Origin: an uncultured Methylococcaceae bacterium
Lineage (GTDB): Bacteria; Pseudomonadota; Gammaproteobacteria; Methylococcales; Methylococcaceae
Direction: 5' to 3'
DNA: 33,443 nucleotides
NCBI GenBank assembly: GCA_903859815.1
Contig: CAIOOA010000034.1
Location: forward strand, 1 to 33,443
The notes under the pieces were generated by a model. It was given only the letters and a program-made list of their open reading frames with translations. It ran no database searches and was not told the DNA's origin. The position numbers were made by a program, and so were the translations under genes. Below, piece by piece: positions 9,601 to 16,915 of this stretch (its first letter is position 1; each line of letters starts with the position of its first letter).

Positions 9601-10244
9601 CGGTATTTTTTGACTAACTGCAGAAAGGATTGCCAAGCGGAGGCATCAACAGCCTGGTGGCTATCTTGTGTGGTGTATCGTCCGGCGGTGTCTAACAGCA
9701 CGGCCTCGTCGGTAAACCACCAGTCGCAATTGCGTGTGCCGCTGACTCCTTTGACGAAGTTTTTGCCCAATCGCTCGGCTAGTGGAAATTTCAGCCCGGA
9801 ATTGACCAACGCAGTGGTCTTGCCGGACCCGGGAGCGCCAATGATGACATACCAAGGCAACTCATAGAGGTTCTGTTTGCCGCCTTTACCTTGCGCACGA
9901 GAATCGCGAAGCACGCCAAGTGCCTCTTCAAATCCATGCTTAAGGGTTTCTGCTTCCTCTTCCGAAGCTTGTTGCTCCACGGATTTGCCTGCTTCCGCGC
10001 CGGCAAGTTCGCTCATGAGTTGGCGATCTTTCCGTGCTGCAAGGATATGCGAGACTAGGCGGAAAATCAGCCAAATTAAGAAAATTGCGCCAATGGCGAC
10101 CATTCGTGCAATTTCCGACTCTAAAGGTGCCTTACCTGCAATGGCGATGACAGGGCCAGCGAACCAAATTAACAGCGCCAAAGCCAGCACACCGAAAAAT
10201 TGGACTACCCATACGTTTGTAAAAAAACCGATCAAGCCTTTCAC
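6600..10244 (-). CDS. tssM: TssM (IcmF), inner-membrane T6SS ATPase-like protein
   Basis: A 1214-residue TssM, the large component of the membrane complex spanning the periplasm. Two N-terminal membrane segments lie at about 12-37 and 47-68. A cytoplasmic NTPase-like domain follows with Walker A GAPGSGKT at 136-143 and Walker B VLLDTAGRY at 182-190, both intact. A third membrane segment is at about 448-471, and the rest is periplasmic. Near 935-1000 there is a Lys/Glu/Gln-rich helix and then a glycine-rich linker with a run of seven Gly, before the C-terminal domain that reaches the outer membrane. The start is GTG with GGGGAAG just upstream, 9 bases after the tssL stop. It ends in a TAATG overlap with tagF-pppA. 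Confidence 0.96.
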   Translation of the reverse strand: MKGLIGFFTNVWVVQFFGVLALALLIWFAGPVIAIAGKAPLESEIARMVAIGAIFLIWLIFRLVSHILAARKDRQLMSELAGAEAGKSVEQQASEEEAETLKHGFEEALGVLRDSRAQGKGGKQNLYELPWYVIIGAPGSGKTTALVNSGLKFPLAERLGKNFVKGVSGTRNCDWWFTDEAVLLDTAGRYTTQDSHQAVDASAWQSFLQLVKKYRPRRPLNGVLVTLSLSDLLQQTEEERNQHAAAVRRRVQELYELLGVRLPIYMMFTKTDLVAGFNDFFADFSQDDREQVWGETFPADDPDHPQNWLEKFDAAFDELLQRLNSRTLTRIQEERDLQRRSQILDFPQQMALLKPSMNGFLQKAFSPNRFEQAFLLRGIYFTSGTQEGTPIDRIMGILAGAFKLDRQSSPMYSGRGKSFFLTRLLKEVVFPEAELAGADPRVERRQKLMQIVALASAAILTLGVIGLWVISYQSNKSAIAKTEEQIASYQAVDATPTDSLSNFKRLLPKLDALLAVKGIWDETGFLSHFGLYQGGKLEAGADDAYEELLRGYFLPSIVSRLGDRISAKPDGLLLKAYLMLGQPEKLDPKVVDAVVRADWEVTFNGEPDTIAKLTAHLNNLLQLKLDGTQLDQNLISSARASLTQVAPEQECYKSLQTEMGASDHSHDFNLLEALKPNGQKAFALPDGKDKGYALIPGLYTAWGYGEFLKTSVPFVKACMEQNWVLGMPESASDPREIDRLHEKIKLLYLRDYQKYWSGMLDGIKLLPSQNMSQTINLLDVLSRPDSPLRTLLQAVEKNTSLTKVSSMLSQAGGKIAIPPDDQTRKLLEAAKQVAGFDATSSADPVRVLENYFQSLNLLVRGDADKPVPLDTVLNKAKELRDYFMQTGGGAQMQKGTGSGSDVVGQAKLDFARLPEPVRSWLMSLTDSGLKLGQQEAAQAMEKAKKEEAQKKQEEAQKKQAEANKKLKELGVAGGAAGDGGGGGGGAGSDGGGASRCKTAFSGRYPFVKSSQQDTPLADFSKFFSPNGIMDQFFQAVMKDLVDTSGAQWRQKPSNGPTPTLSPTTIYEFQLAAKIRDAFFSGGGQMPVVQFDLKPLELDPNADSFHLFIEGQEIVYRHGAEQVTRIQWPGQASGSGARVVFEKPDKSQAVLSKEGPWAMFRLFDTSNLISAGGQDQFNLTFQAEGLSARFELRTVSVNNPFSLGDSFNFRCPESL

Positions 10245-10253
10245 GTTCTTCCC

Positions 10254-11603
10254 CTACTGGATCAAGATGTCCACGCGCCGATTGAGCGCACGGTGTTCCG
10301 GCGTGTCGTTAGGCGCCAAACCTTCTTCATCGGCTTTACCCTTAGACTTTACATTGGCGGCGTTTAGTCCGCCCGAATCCACCAAAATATCCGCCACATG
10401 CTTGGCGCGAGCAACCGACAAATCCCAATTCGATGGAAACCGGACGCTACGGATAGGAACATTGTCGGTGTGACCGGTGACTAGCACCCTGTCTTGCCCG
10501 CTTGCCAACTCAGCGGCAATCCGTTTGATCATGGGACCGAACTCCGGTTTGACTTGATCGCTTCCAGCCGGAAAGGAGTTGCGGATTCGCAAGGTTCTAT
10601 CATCTACAACCTCAACCATGTTTTTGGCAATTTCGTCTTTTAATAACACGGTAAAACGTGCTTTCCTGCCGGGTACGGGAGGTTTGATGACAGGTTGCGG
10701 CAAAGCTTGTGCAGTCTTGATTTTTTCCTTGCCTAAAGCGGCAAGATGGGAGAGTGCTTCGTCGGATGCGCTGCTAATCGAAAACAAAAATGCCAAATAA
10801 GCCAATAGCAGAACCGCACCCGCAACCGCAGCCACAACCCACAGCGGTACAAATTTCATAAGCGCATTGCGCACATCCTTAAGCCCCTGCCAACGCGGCG
10901 ACAGCGCACGTTCAAAATCCCCTCGGACTCGCTGAATGTGCCGGTAAAGTTCCAAGCGATATTTTTCCAGTTCGTTGACACCGCCAGTCCTGGCTTGACT
11001 GAATTTACCTTGGAACCCCAAGCTTAAGGATAAATAGCAAAGTTCGATCAAATTGATATTTTGAGCAGGGCTGCGCAGGATGTGGTCAATGATTTGAAAC
11101 ACCTTTTCACCACCCCAAGCTTCTTTGTGGAATAGTATCAGCAAACTTTGTTGCCCCCAGATGCTCTGTGCGCCCCATGGGGTGTTAAGTATGGATTCAT
11201 CCAGCAAGGAACACATGACATAGCTTGCCATGCGAGTATGCTCCTGCGTTACCCCTTGCTGTAACAAACGATTTTCAAAACCGCGCATTTCACTCACCAG
11301 TTGGTGCTGCAAACCGGGAATGTCACGGTGGGATGCCGTATTTCGCAGTCTCGAAGCCAATGAAAGCAAAGACAAAGCCGCTGCGGTCGCCGGATTGCCC
11401 GAGACCATTGGTCCAAGCCCCGCTGGTAGATTGACATCCTGAGGGGGCAACGGAGGGGGTGCAGACACTCTTGGTGTGTTGTAAGCTGGGGCATTGGTTG
11501 GATCGTCAGCAGGACTGGGTCGCGCACGACCCCCCGGCGATGGCCTGCGGATCATAGTCCTGTCGTCATCCCCAAACGGGGTAAATGGATCGTCTTGGCT
11601 CAC
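10254..11603 (-). CDS. tssL: TssL (DotU) with C-terminal OmpA-like peptidoglycan-binding domain
   Basis: A 449-residue TssL with the GTG start at 11603. Residues 70-250 are the cytoplasmic DotU domain (YVMCSLLDESILNTPWG, LIELCYLSLSLGFQGKF). One membrane span lies at about 252-275. Residues 325-449 are an OmpA-type peptidoglycan-binding domain (TGHTDNVP 377-384, LSVARAKHVADIL, NRRVDI 441-446), which makes this an 'evolved' TssL that can anchor the complex to the cell wall. The N-terminal tail is disordered and contains DDDRTMIRRPSPGGR with Thr16. In A. tumefaciens, PpkA phosphorylates a Thr in the TssL N-terminus and Fha then binds it, and this site looks equivalent. The 26 extra residues possible from an ATG at 11681 lie inside tssK and are unlikely to be used. 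Confidence 0.94.
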   Translation of the reverse strand: MSQDDPFTPFGDDDRTMIRRPSPGGRARPSPADDPTNAPAYNTPRVSAPPPLPPQDVNLPAGLGPMVSGNPATAAALSLLSLASRLRNTASHRDIPGLQHQLVSEMRGFENRLLQQGVTQEHTRMASYVMCSLLDESILNTPWGAQSIWGQQSLLILFHKEAWGGEKVFQIIDHILRSPAQNINLIELCYLSLSLGFQGKFSQARTGGVNELEKYRLELYRHIQRVRGDFERALSPRWQGLKDVRNALMKFVPLWVVAAVAGAVLLLAYLAFLFSISSASDEALSHLAALGKEKIKTAQALPQPVIKPPVPGRKARFTVLLKDEIAKNMVEVVDDRTLRIRNSFPAGSDQVKPEFGPMIKRIAAELASGQDRVLVTGHTDNVPIRSVRFPSNWDLSVARAKHVADILVDSGGLNAANVKSKGKADEEGLAPNDTPEHRALNRRVDILIQ

Positions 11604-11607
11604 TGGT

Positions 11608-12945
11608 TTATCCTTTCTTGATTGCCCAAAATTCAAGTTCGAGGTCGGGGAAGCTGCCTCCGATATGAAGCGCAAACCCACCCGAGTTAGACATTTTCTT
11701 CCACAGTTCGCTCTGTTTGTTCAACTCGAAATAGGAGAAGCCCGCATGATAAGGCAATTGCCTTGGTGCTACCGGCAGCGAATGTATGGAAATGCCCGGC
11801 AATGCCGCACGGACTAATTGTTGAATTTCCTCGACTGGCCCAATTTTAACCTGAGGCGGGAAATGAGAACGCAATAATTCGGGTGAAACACTTGCTTTGA
11901 CTGCAAGCACAAATATAGCGCTATCCAGCAGGTTGACATCAGGCCGCCTAGCCGCAAACACTCCGGGCCTAGGTTGCGTCAATGGAATTTGAATCGCATT
12001 TTGCTCCAATATCATGCCTAACAATTGCCGCAATTCATCCATGAGCGGTTCGAAGCAGGCTTGCAAATCATCGTGATTATAAGGTGGAAAATTGGCCGGC
12101 CGCTTGCTTGGCTTGTAGAATGTCGCTAGTTCCCCGGCAATTTGCAATCCTAATCTGAAAAACTCTTCCGGGTGTAATGCAGCGTTTACACCTAAATGTT
12201 CCAGCATGGGCTGATATCGATTGATTGCTTGAAGCAGCAAAAAGTCGGCAATTTCCGATGCTCCGCCTCGTGCCGATTCGACCACTCTCCCAGCCAAAGC
12301 CTCCCCTCGTGTATGCAACAAACCATGCAATTCGCGTAGAAAACCGTTTAACACTGTGGATGCCGAGCATTGCAAGATGGCGGGTATGAACTTCTCATCC
12401 AGCAACACGGTCTTGTCGGCTCGCAATTCCACAATTTTCGCCACGCCTAGGCAAACATACCCTGAACGTTCCTGACGTTCGAGCATGAGTCGGCTGCGTA
12501 ATCCACCAATTTGGACTGGATAGCGTCCGTCCGCGCCGCTATTGTGGTCGCGCACCTCCCGTTCACGCATGCGGAAACGAGCCAAGCTATCGGCAAATGA
12601 TTCGCTGTCGATTTCGGAAGAGTCTGGTCTCCGTTGCGGCAGAACCAGATAGACAAGGCTATTTTGCACACCTTCCGGGACTTCTAAAGATAGAGGGATA
12701 TCATCTTGATCGGGCAAGTCGAATGGAGTGCCATCAGGAAATATGCCACGGCATTCCAACAGGGCTAAGCGCCCGATGGCCAATTGCCCATGATCCAGTT
12801 TTAGCGATCTAAATCCCCAGTCGAAGCCCCGCAAGCCTTTGCACCGGCCGTTTACCAAATTCTCAAGAAAACGGTCGTGCTGCTGGAAATGCTGTGGCCT
12901 GAGAAACATACCCTCGGACCATACTACTCTGCTGTATTCGGACAT
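11608..12945 (-). CDS. tssK: TssK (ImpJ/VasE), T6SS baseplate connector
   Basis: A 445-residue TssK of normal length. TssK is a trimeric baseplate protein that links the baseplate to the TssL/TssM membrane complex. The N-terminus is highly diagnostic: VVWSEGMFLRPQHFQQHDRF. Later landmarks are LLLQAINRYQPML, HPEEFFRLGLQIAGELATF and the C-terminal PYHAGFSYFELNKQSELW. There is a GGGGAG ribosome site a few bases before the ATG. The gap to tagH upstream is only 40 bp, too small for the tssJ lipoprotein gene that usually sits here. It is followed 4 bases later by tssL. Confidence 0.95.
   Translation of the reverse strand: MSEYSRVVWSEGMFLRPQHFQQHDRFLENLVNGRCKGLRGFDWGFRSLKLDHGQLAIGRLALLECRGIFPDGTPFDLPDQDDIPLSLEVPEGVQNSLVYLVLPQRRPDSSEIDSESFADSLARFRMREREVRDHNSGADGRYPVQIGGLRSRLMLERQERSGYVCLGVAKIVELRADKTVLLDEKFIPAILQCSASTVLNGFLRELHGLLHTRGEALAGRVVESARGGASEIADFLLLQAINRYQPMLEHLGVNAALHPEEFFRLGLQIAGELATFYKPSKRPANFPPYNHDDLQACFEPLMDELRQLLGMILEQNAIQIPLTQPRPGVFAARRPDVNLLDSAIFVLAVKASVSPELLRSHFPPQVKIGPVEEIQQLVRAALPGISIHSLPVAPRQLPYHAGFSYFELNKQSELWKKMSNSGGFALHIGGSFPDLELEFWAIKKG
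11611..11615 (-). promoter_or_regulatory. ribosome binding site that fixes the GTG start of tssL
   Basis: The minus strand reads AAGGA, seven bases, then GTG at 11603. It overlaps the tssK stop codon at 11608-11610. This supports VSQDDPFTPF as the TssL N-terminus rather than the longer frame inside tssK. Confidence 0.7.
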
Positions 12946-12985
12946 AAACTCCCCAGCTTTTATGAATGGGTTAACCTGTTTGGCG

Positions 12986-14713
12986 TTAGTCTCGCAACAT
13001 CCTCATTTGTTCTTCATAGGCTTTGGCGAATGCGTCGCCAAATAAATTTTCCATGGCTTCGACCACCAATCCCGGATATGCCTTGCTGTAGGCATCCCAG
13101 CACTTAGCCTTCTTCTGGAAGACTATGCCTTCATCAAACCGCTTCTCAAAGCCTAAGGGTTCAAACCGTTTGAGTGTTTCCCCTAAAGCAGCTTGGATTC
13201 CAGCACGCATCGCCATTTGATGCTTCATGATATCGGTAAATCCTTCCTTGACTGCCACAGTTGCATCAATATAACTTGGATGTTTGCGCATTATCATGAT
13301 TTTCATGGCATCTTCTGCCAATGGCAGGATCTTCAAAGGATTGTTTTTTTCTCTGTTGATAACTGTGCGGTCTGTGCGGATTTCACTTTTTTCCTTAGTG
13401 CGAGCCCTTAAAATCATCATCATGCCCTCTACCATTTCCCGATAGACCTCGCCTAGCGCTCTCATGACATTCGCCTGTTCATCCAAACTCAACTTAGGTA
13501 ATTCAGTCAGCCCAGAGCCATTTAAAAAACATTGGAACAAATCCACAGTCACTGAATCCTCTGCGGGTTGCGTGACCGGAGTTGACGCTGGTTCTTGAAC
13601 GATAGAAGCCTTGGCGTTGGCAGATGCAGGCGTCACAGCGGTCACTCTCGAAGGTGGAATTTGACGTCCAGGCCTTGGAATGTCAATCACCGTCTGATCT
13701 GAAGGCTCGGAATGCGGGGGGGGTGCCACATCTTTCACTTCGACCTCAAACTCAGTCGGAAATCCGGCAGGCTGGGGTGCAGAGTCATTGCCAATAAGAG
13801 AAGTCTGATCAGTTTGTTTATTACCCCCAAATAATGGATTTGCACTTCCAGAGTCATCGCCTAAATCAAACGAAAAAGGTGTTGATTCTAGGGCATCGCG
13901 ACTTCCAGCGGACTCGACTGGCGTCGGTTTGAAGGATTGAATATCAGGGAAAACGTCTTCCTGAGTTGCGGATGGCAGATTGGAAATCGTAGGGTTTCCA
14001 ATCATAGGATTAGAGCCAGTGTCTTGCTTGACGGGGTCTAAACCCAAATCACCAAACCAATCATCAGGAAAATCCAAGCCATCCGATTTGACAACCGGGG
14101 CAGGAGAGGAAACAAAACCATCCTTTAATATTGCGTCGAACGAAAAGTCGTCTGAAATGGATTGAACATTTGGCGGAGTAAAATTTTCTTGAAAAGGCGG
14201 CACATCAGGTTGGCTGAAAAAATCACTCGTGGTATCAGGCTGAAGTGGCGCAACATCTTGTTGGAAAGCAGGCAATGGTTCTCTGTCGTTGAACAAAGGC
14301 TGGATGTCGAAATCGAATGCATTCGGTGCTGAATGATCAATAAACGGTTGCTGATCTATGTTAGGAAAAATTTCCGGTGAAGCCTGGGGAATGGATTCTA
14401 TCTGAACTCGCACTTCATATTCCCCGATTTTCAGAAGATCACCATCCGCCAATATCACTGAGTTGCCTTTCTCCAATAGGCGGCCTTCATTGCATAGCAA
14501 AGTGCCACCTGTGCTGACATCGCCATACACATAAGCTCCATTTTCATAGCGTATGTCGCCATGATGGCGGGAAATAATTTTTTCATCATCAGGGAGAGCT
14601 AAGTGATTGTCAAAAGAGCGTCCCACCGAACCACCATTTTCATTAAAGCGGGCAATCAGCGGGTTGATAGGGGGTGAGCCCCGGTAACTGATGACCTCAA
14701 GGACAAGTGCCAT
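12986..14713 (-). CDS. tagH: TagH/Fha, T6SS FHA-domain protein
   Basis: A 575-residue protein. Residues 1-105 form an FHA domain that binds phosphothreonine; the conserved GRS (31-33) and SRHH (49-52) and the NGAYVYGD strand are present. The middle (about 110-385) is a long acidic, Pro/Ser-rich disordered region with repeated FD/DF motifs. It contains DQTVIDIPRPGR with Thr341, a likely kinase target like the phosphothreonine in P. aeruginosa Fha1. Residues 388-575 are the helical C-terminal domain of T6SS-associated FHA proteins (DLFQCFLNGSGL, AMRAGIQAALGETLKRFEP, YEEQMRMLRD). It begins the secretion gene run after a 187-bp gap from the kinase upstream. A GGGA ribosome site precedes the ATG. 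Confidence 0.93.
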   Translation of the reverse strand: MALVLEVISYRGSPPINPLIARFNENGGSVGRSFDNHLALPDDEKIISRHHGDIRYENGAYVYGDVSTGGTLLCNEGRLLEKGNSVILADGDLLKIGEYEVRVQIESIPQASPEIFPNIDQQPFIDHSAPNAFDFDIQPLFNDREPLPAFQQDVAPLQPDTTSDFFSQPDVPPFQENFTPPNVQSISDDFSFDAILKDGFVSSPAPVVKSDGLDFPDDWFGDLGLDPVKQDTGSNPMIGNPTISNLPSATQEDVFPDIQSFKPTPVESAGSRDALESTPFSFDLGDDSGSANPLFGGNKQTDQTSLIGNDSAPQPAGFPTEFEVEVKDVAPPPHSEPSDQTVIDIPRPGRQIPPSRVTAVTPASANAKASIVQEPASTPVTQPAEDSVTVDLFQCFLNGSGLTELPKLSLDEQANVMRALGEVYREMVEGMMMILRARTKEKSEIRTDRTVINREKNNPLKILPLAEDAMKIMIMRKHPSYIDATVAVKEGFTDIMKHQMAMRAGIQAALGETLKRFEPLGFEKRFDEGIVFQKKAKCWDAYSKAYPGLVVEAMENLFGDAFAKAYEEQMRMLRD

Positions 14714-14900
14714 GGTTTTTCCCGTTTGAAAAGTTGGACATGCTTGTTGCTATTCAACCATTTGAACCGGCATCATTTCAAGTAAAAACTCCAAATCAGG
14801 TTAGAGATCGGGCAACTTTCTCGCATTTTGAAATGAAACTTCATTGAAAAAGGCATAATACAGAGGGTCAAAAGCTACAAGTTAGCATAAGTTGCTCTCA

Positions 14901-16865
14901 TCATGGACATGGCCCCAGTTTTGGGCATGTAAATATTTGTGACCCGACTGCCTTAGTTTCAGAATCACCAAGCCGTTCTTGTAAAAGTCCAAGGACTTCC
15001 CAAATTCTCAATTCAATCAGACCGTCTTTCATTCGTTTTTTGTCATTACTATATGTCTGATAAAGATTGTTGCTCTCACTTACAATGAAAGCTAGAAGCC
15101 AAGATTTCCCATAAGGGGGACCGGCTATAATAGGAGGTTTTCCGTTTGGCAAATTCAATAAGCCGGGTCCAACACGGTTATTTTTAGCGTATTGACTTGG
15201 ATATATCAATGTTGCTTTGCCGTTGGGTTCAAAGATGAAAACATGCAAATAACCAGTGACTGGTAAGGTGAGTTTGAATTTTATCAAGTCTTTTTCACGG
15301 TATATCCCATCTTGGGAAAGCGACAAAGGAAATCCTTTAATGGGGGGGATAAATTGGTCTAACAATTTCTCCAGATCATTGGAGTATGCTTTTGGGTCAG
15401 CATCACCGCTTTTTAGCTGGGGTAACAGTTCAACAAGCAACTGTTCAGCCGATTTTAATGGAGGGGAAGGAATGGGCGTAGGTTCGGATTTGATTTCAAC
15501 CTGAGATGGGCTTGCAGATTGAGGGGTGTTAGTAGCAATAGGTATATTCTCATTATTAGGTATCGGTTGAGTTAATGATGGACTAATATCCTTCGATCTG
15601 ATGGTTTCAGAGGAGTTGAAATAATAAACAATAACACCCACTATGGAGGAAAGAACAATGCCATATAATAAAATTTGCTTGAAAGGATTAGTGCGCCCAG
15701 TATCAATTCGAACATTTGAATCCATCGATTCAATTGACTCAATTTTATCATTTACTTGAGGGGCAGATTCCCTATTAATCGAATAATTTTCTCGGGATGT
15801 CAAGGATGCCGAACCAACTGATTGAGATGTTGCATTTAACCTTGTGCGCCCGATGTCACCAGTCCCCAGCGCAATGGCGAACTCCCTAACCGATTGTTGT
15901 CTTTCTTCTTTTTTCAAATTAAGAGCCTGCATGATTGAAGACTCCAGTTCAGGGGCGACATCAGTCACAATGTTAGAAGGAGGTATCAATTCCTGGCCTG
16001 ACAAACGTGCAAAAGCTCCGGGAGGATTCAGTCCAGTCAGTAAAGCATAAAATGTAGCGCCGAGAGAATAAATATCGGCCCTCACATCAGTTCCAGTGCC
16101 TGCAACCTGTTCAGGCGAACTGAAGCTTTCGCTCACTGCATTGGCAGAAGTACGGGTATGTTCAGTGGATATTTCCTTCGCAATTCCGAAATCAATAAGC
16201 ATAATTCGATCATCTTCATTTAACAAGATATTATCTGGTTTTAGATCACGATGAATTACAGGTGGGTTTTGACTATGCAAATAAATCAATACTTCACAGA
16301 GTTGAATCATCCAAGGTATTAATTTATCTAAAGGAATACGTTGATTAGGAGATATTTTACGCTCATTACCCAAAGTACGGCTACCACCAAATTTTAAAAC
16401 AAGGTATTGCATGCCATTGGAAACTACATGATCAATTATATCAGGTATGGATGGGTGATCCAAGCGACTAAGCAATGAACTTTCATATTGATCAAATAAT
16501 AACTCAGGGACTTCCTTCAAGGCACGGCGTTTACCTTCAAGCCTTAAATCGTCGACAAGATAGGTGGCTCCGAAACCACCTTTTCCAAGTACTTGTTTTA
16601 TTTTATATCTATTAGAGAACACAACACCGACGGGAAGAAGCCAGCCAAAAATACCACGTATGAAATCATTGGGACCATAGTCTAAATGGGCGAGTTCGAG
16701 CTTACAGCTACTACAGCGATATTCTCGATCTATTAGCTGATCCAAGGTATTTGAAGTACCGCACATTGGGCAGATATGGGTTTCACTTTCATCTTGTTTT
16801 GATCGAGAGACAAAAACAGTTTTATCATCATTATCAGAATTTTGAAATTTCGTACTCATACTCAT
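14901..16865 (-). CDS. PpkA-like Ser/Thr kinase with zinc ribbon, membrane anchor and DUF4384 domain
   Basis: A 654-residue protein. The N-terminus holds DDKTVFV (Thr16), a possible phosphothreonine docking site. Then comes a zinc ribbon with CPMC (32-35) and CSSC (51-54). The kinase domain spans about 85-335 and looks active: glycine loop GKGGFG 94-99, Lys117, HRDLKPDN 205-212, DFG 225-227 and SSPEQ at 249-253. One membrane span at about 397-415 puts residues 420-654 in the periplasm. That part ends in a DUF4384-like region (about 518-605: LSQDGIYREKDLIKFKLTL, GYLHVFIFEPNGKATLIYP). It lies directly upstream of tagH, so it is the best candidate for the T6SS-activating kinase (PpkA/TagE role). 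The gene is more A+T-rich than the tss genes. Confidence 0.9.
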   Translation of the reverse strand: MSMSTKFQNSDNDDKTVFVSRSKQDESETHICPMCGTSNTLDQLIDREYRCSSCKLELAHLDYGPNDFIRGIFGWLLPVGVVFSNRYKIKQVLGKGGFGATYLVDDLRLEGKRRALKEVPELLFDQYESSLLSRLDHPSIPDIIDHVVSNGMQYLVLKFGGSRTLGNERKISPNQRIPLDKLIPWMIQLCEVLIYLHSQNPPVIHRDLKPDNILLNEDDRIMLIDFGIAKEISTEHTRTSANAVSESFSSPEQVAGTGTDVRADIYSLGATFYALLTGLNPPGAFARLSGQELIPPSNIVTDVAPELESSIMQALNLKKEERQQSVREFAIALGTGDIGRTRLNATSQSVGSASLTSRENYSINRESAPQVNDKIESIESMDSNVRIDTGRTNPFKQILLYGIVLSSIVGVIVYYFNSSETIRSKDISPSLTQPIPNNENIPIATNTPQSASPSQVEIKSEPTPIPSPPLKSAEQLLVELLPQLKSGDADPKAYSNDLEKLLDQFIPPIKGFPLSLSQDGIYREKDLIKFKLTLPVTGYLHVFIFEPNGKATLIYPSQYAKNNRVGPGLLNLPNGKPPIIAGPPYGKSWLLAFIVSESNNLYQTYSNDKKRMKDGLIELRIWEVLGLLQERLGDSETKAVGSQIFTCPKLGPCP

Positions 16866-16915
16866 GATCCCAGATAATAAATCATTAGAAATTGTATTGG
16901 ATGTGCTTGTTTAAT

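Noticed and set aside
11604-11681. Longer TssL N-terminus from an ATG inside tssK
   Set aside because: The extra 26 residues would overlap the end of tssK, and a better ribosome site precedes the GTG at 11603.
14714-14900. Promoter for the tagH-tss operon in the 187-bp gap
   Set aside because: A TATTAT-like box is present on the minus strand but no -35 box lies at a fitting distance, so I did not annotate it. A promoter may still be there.
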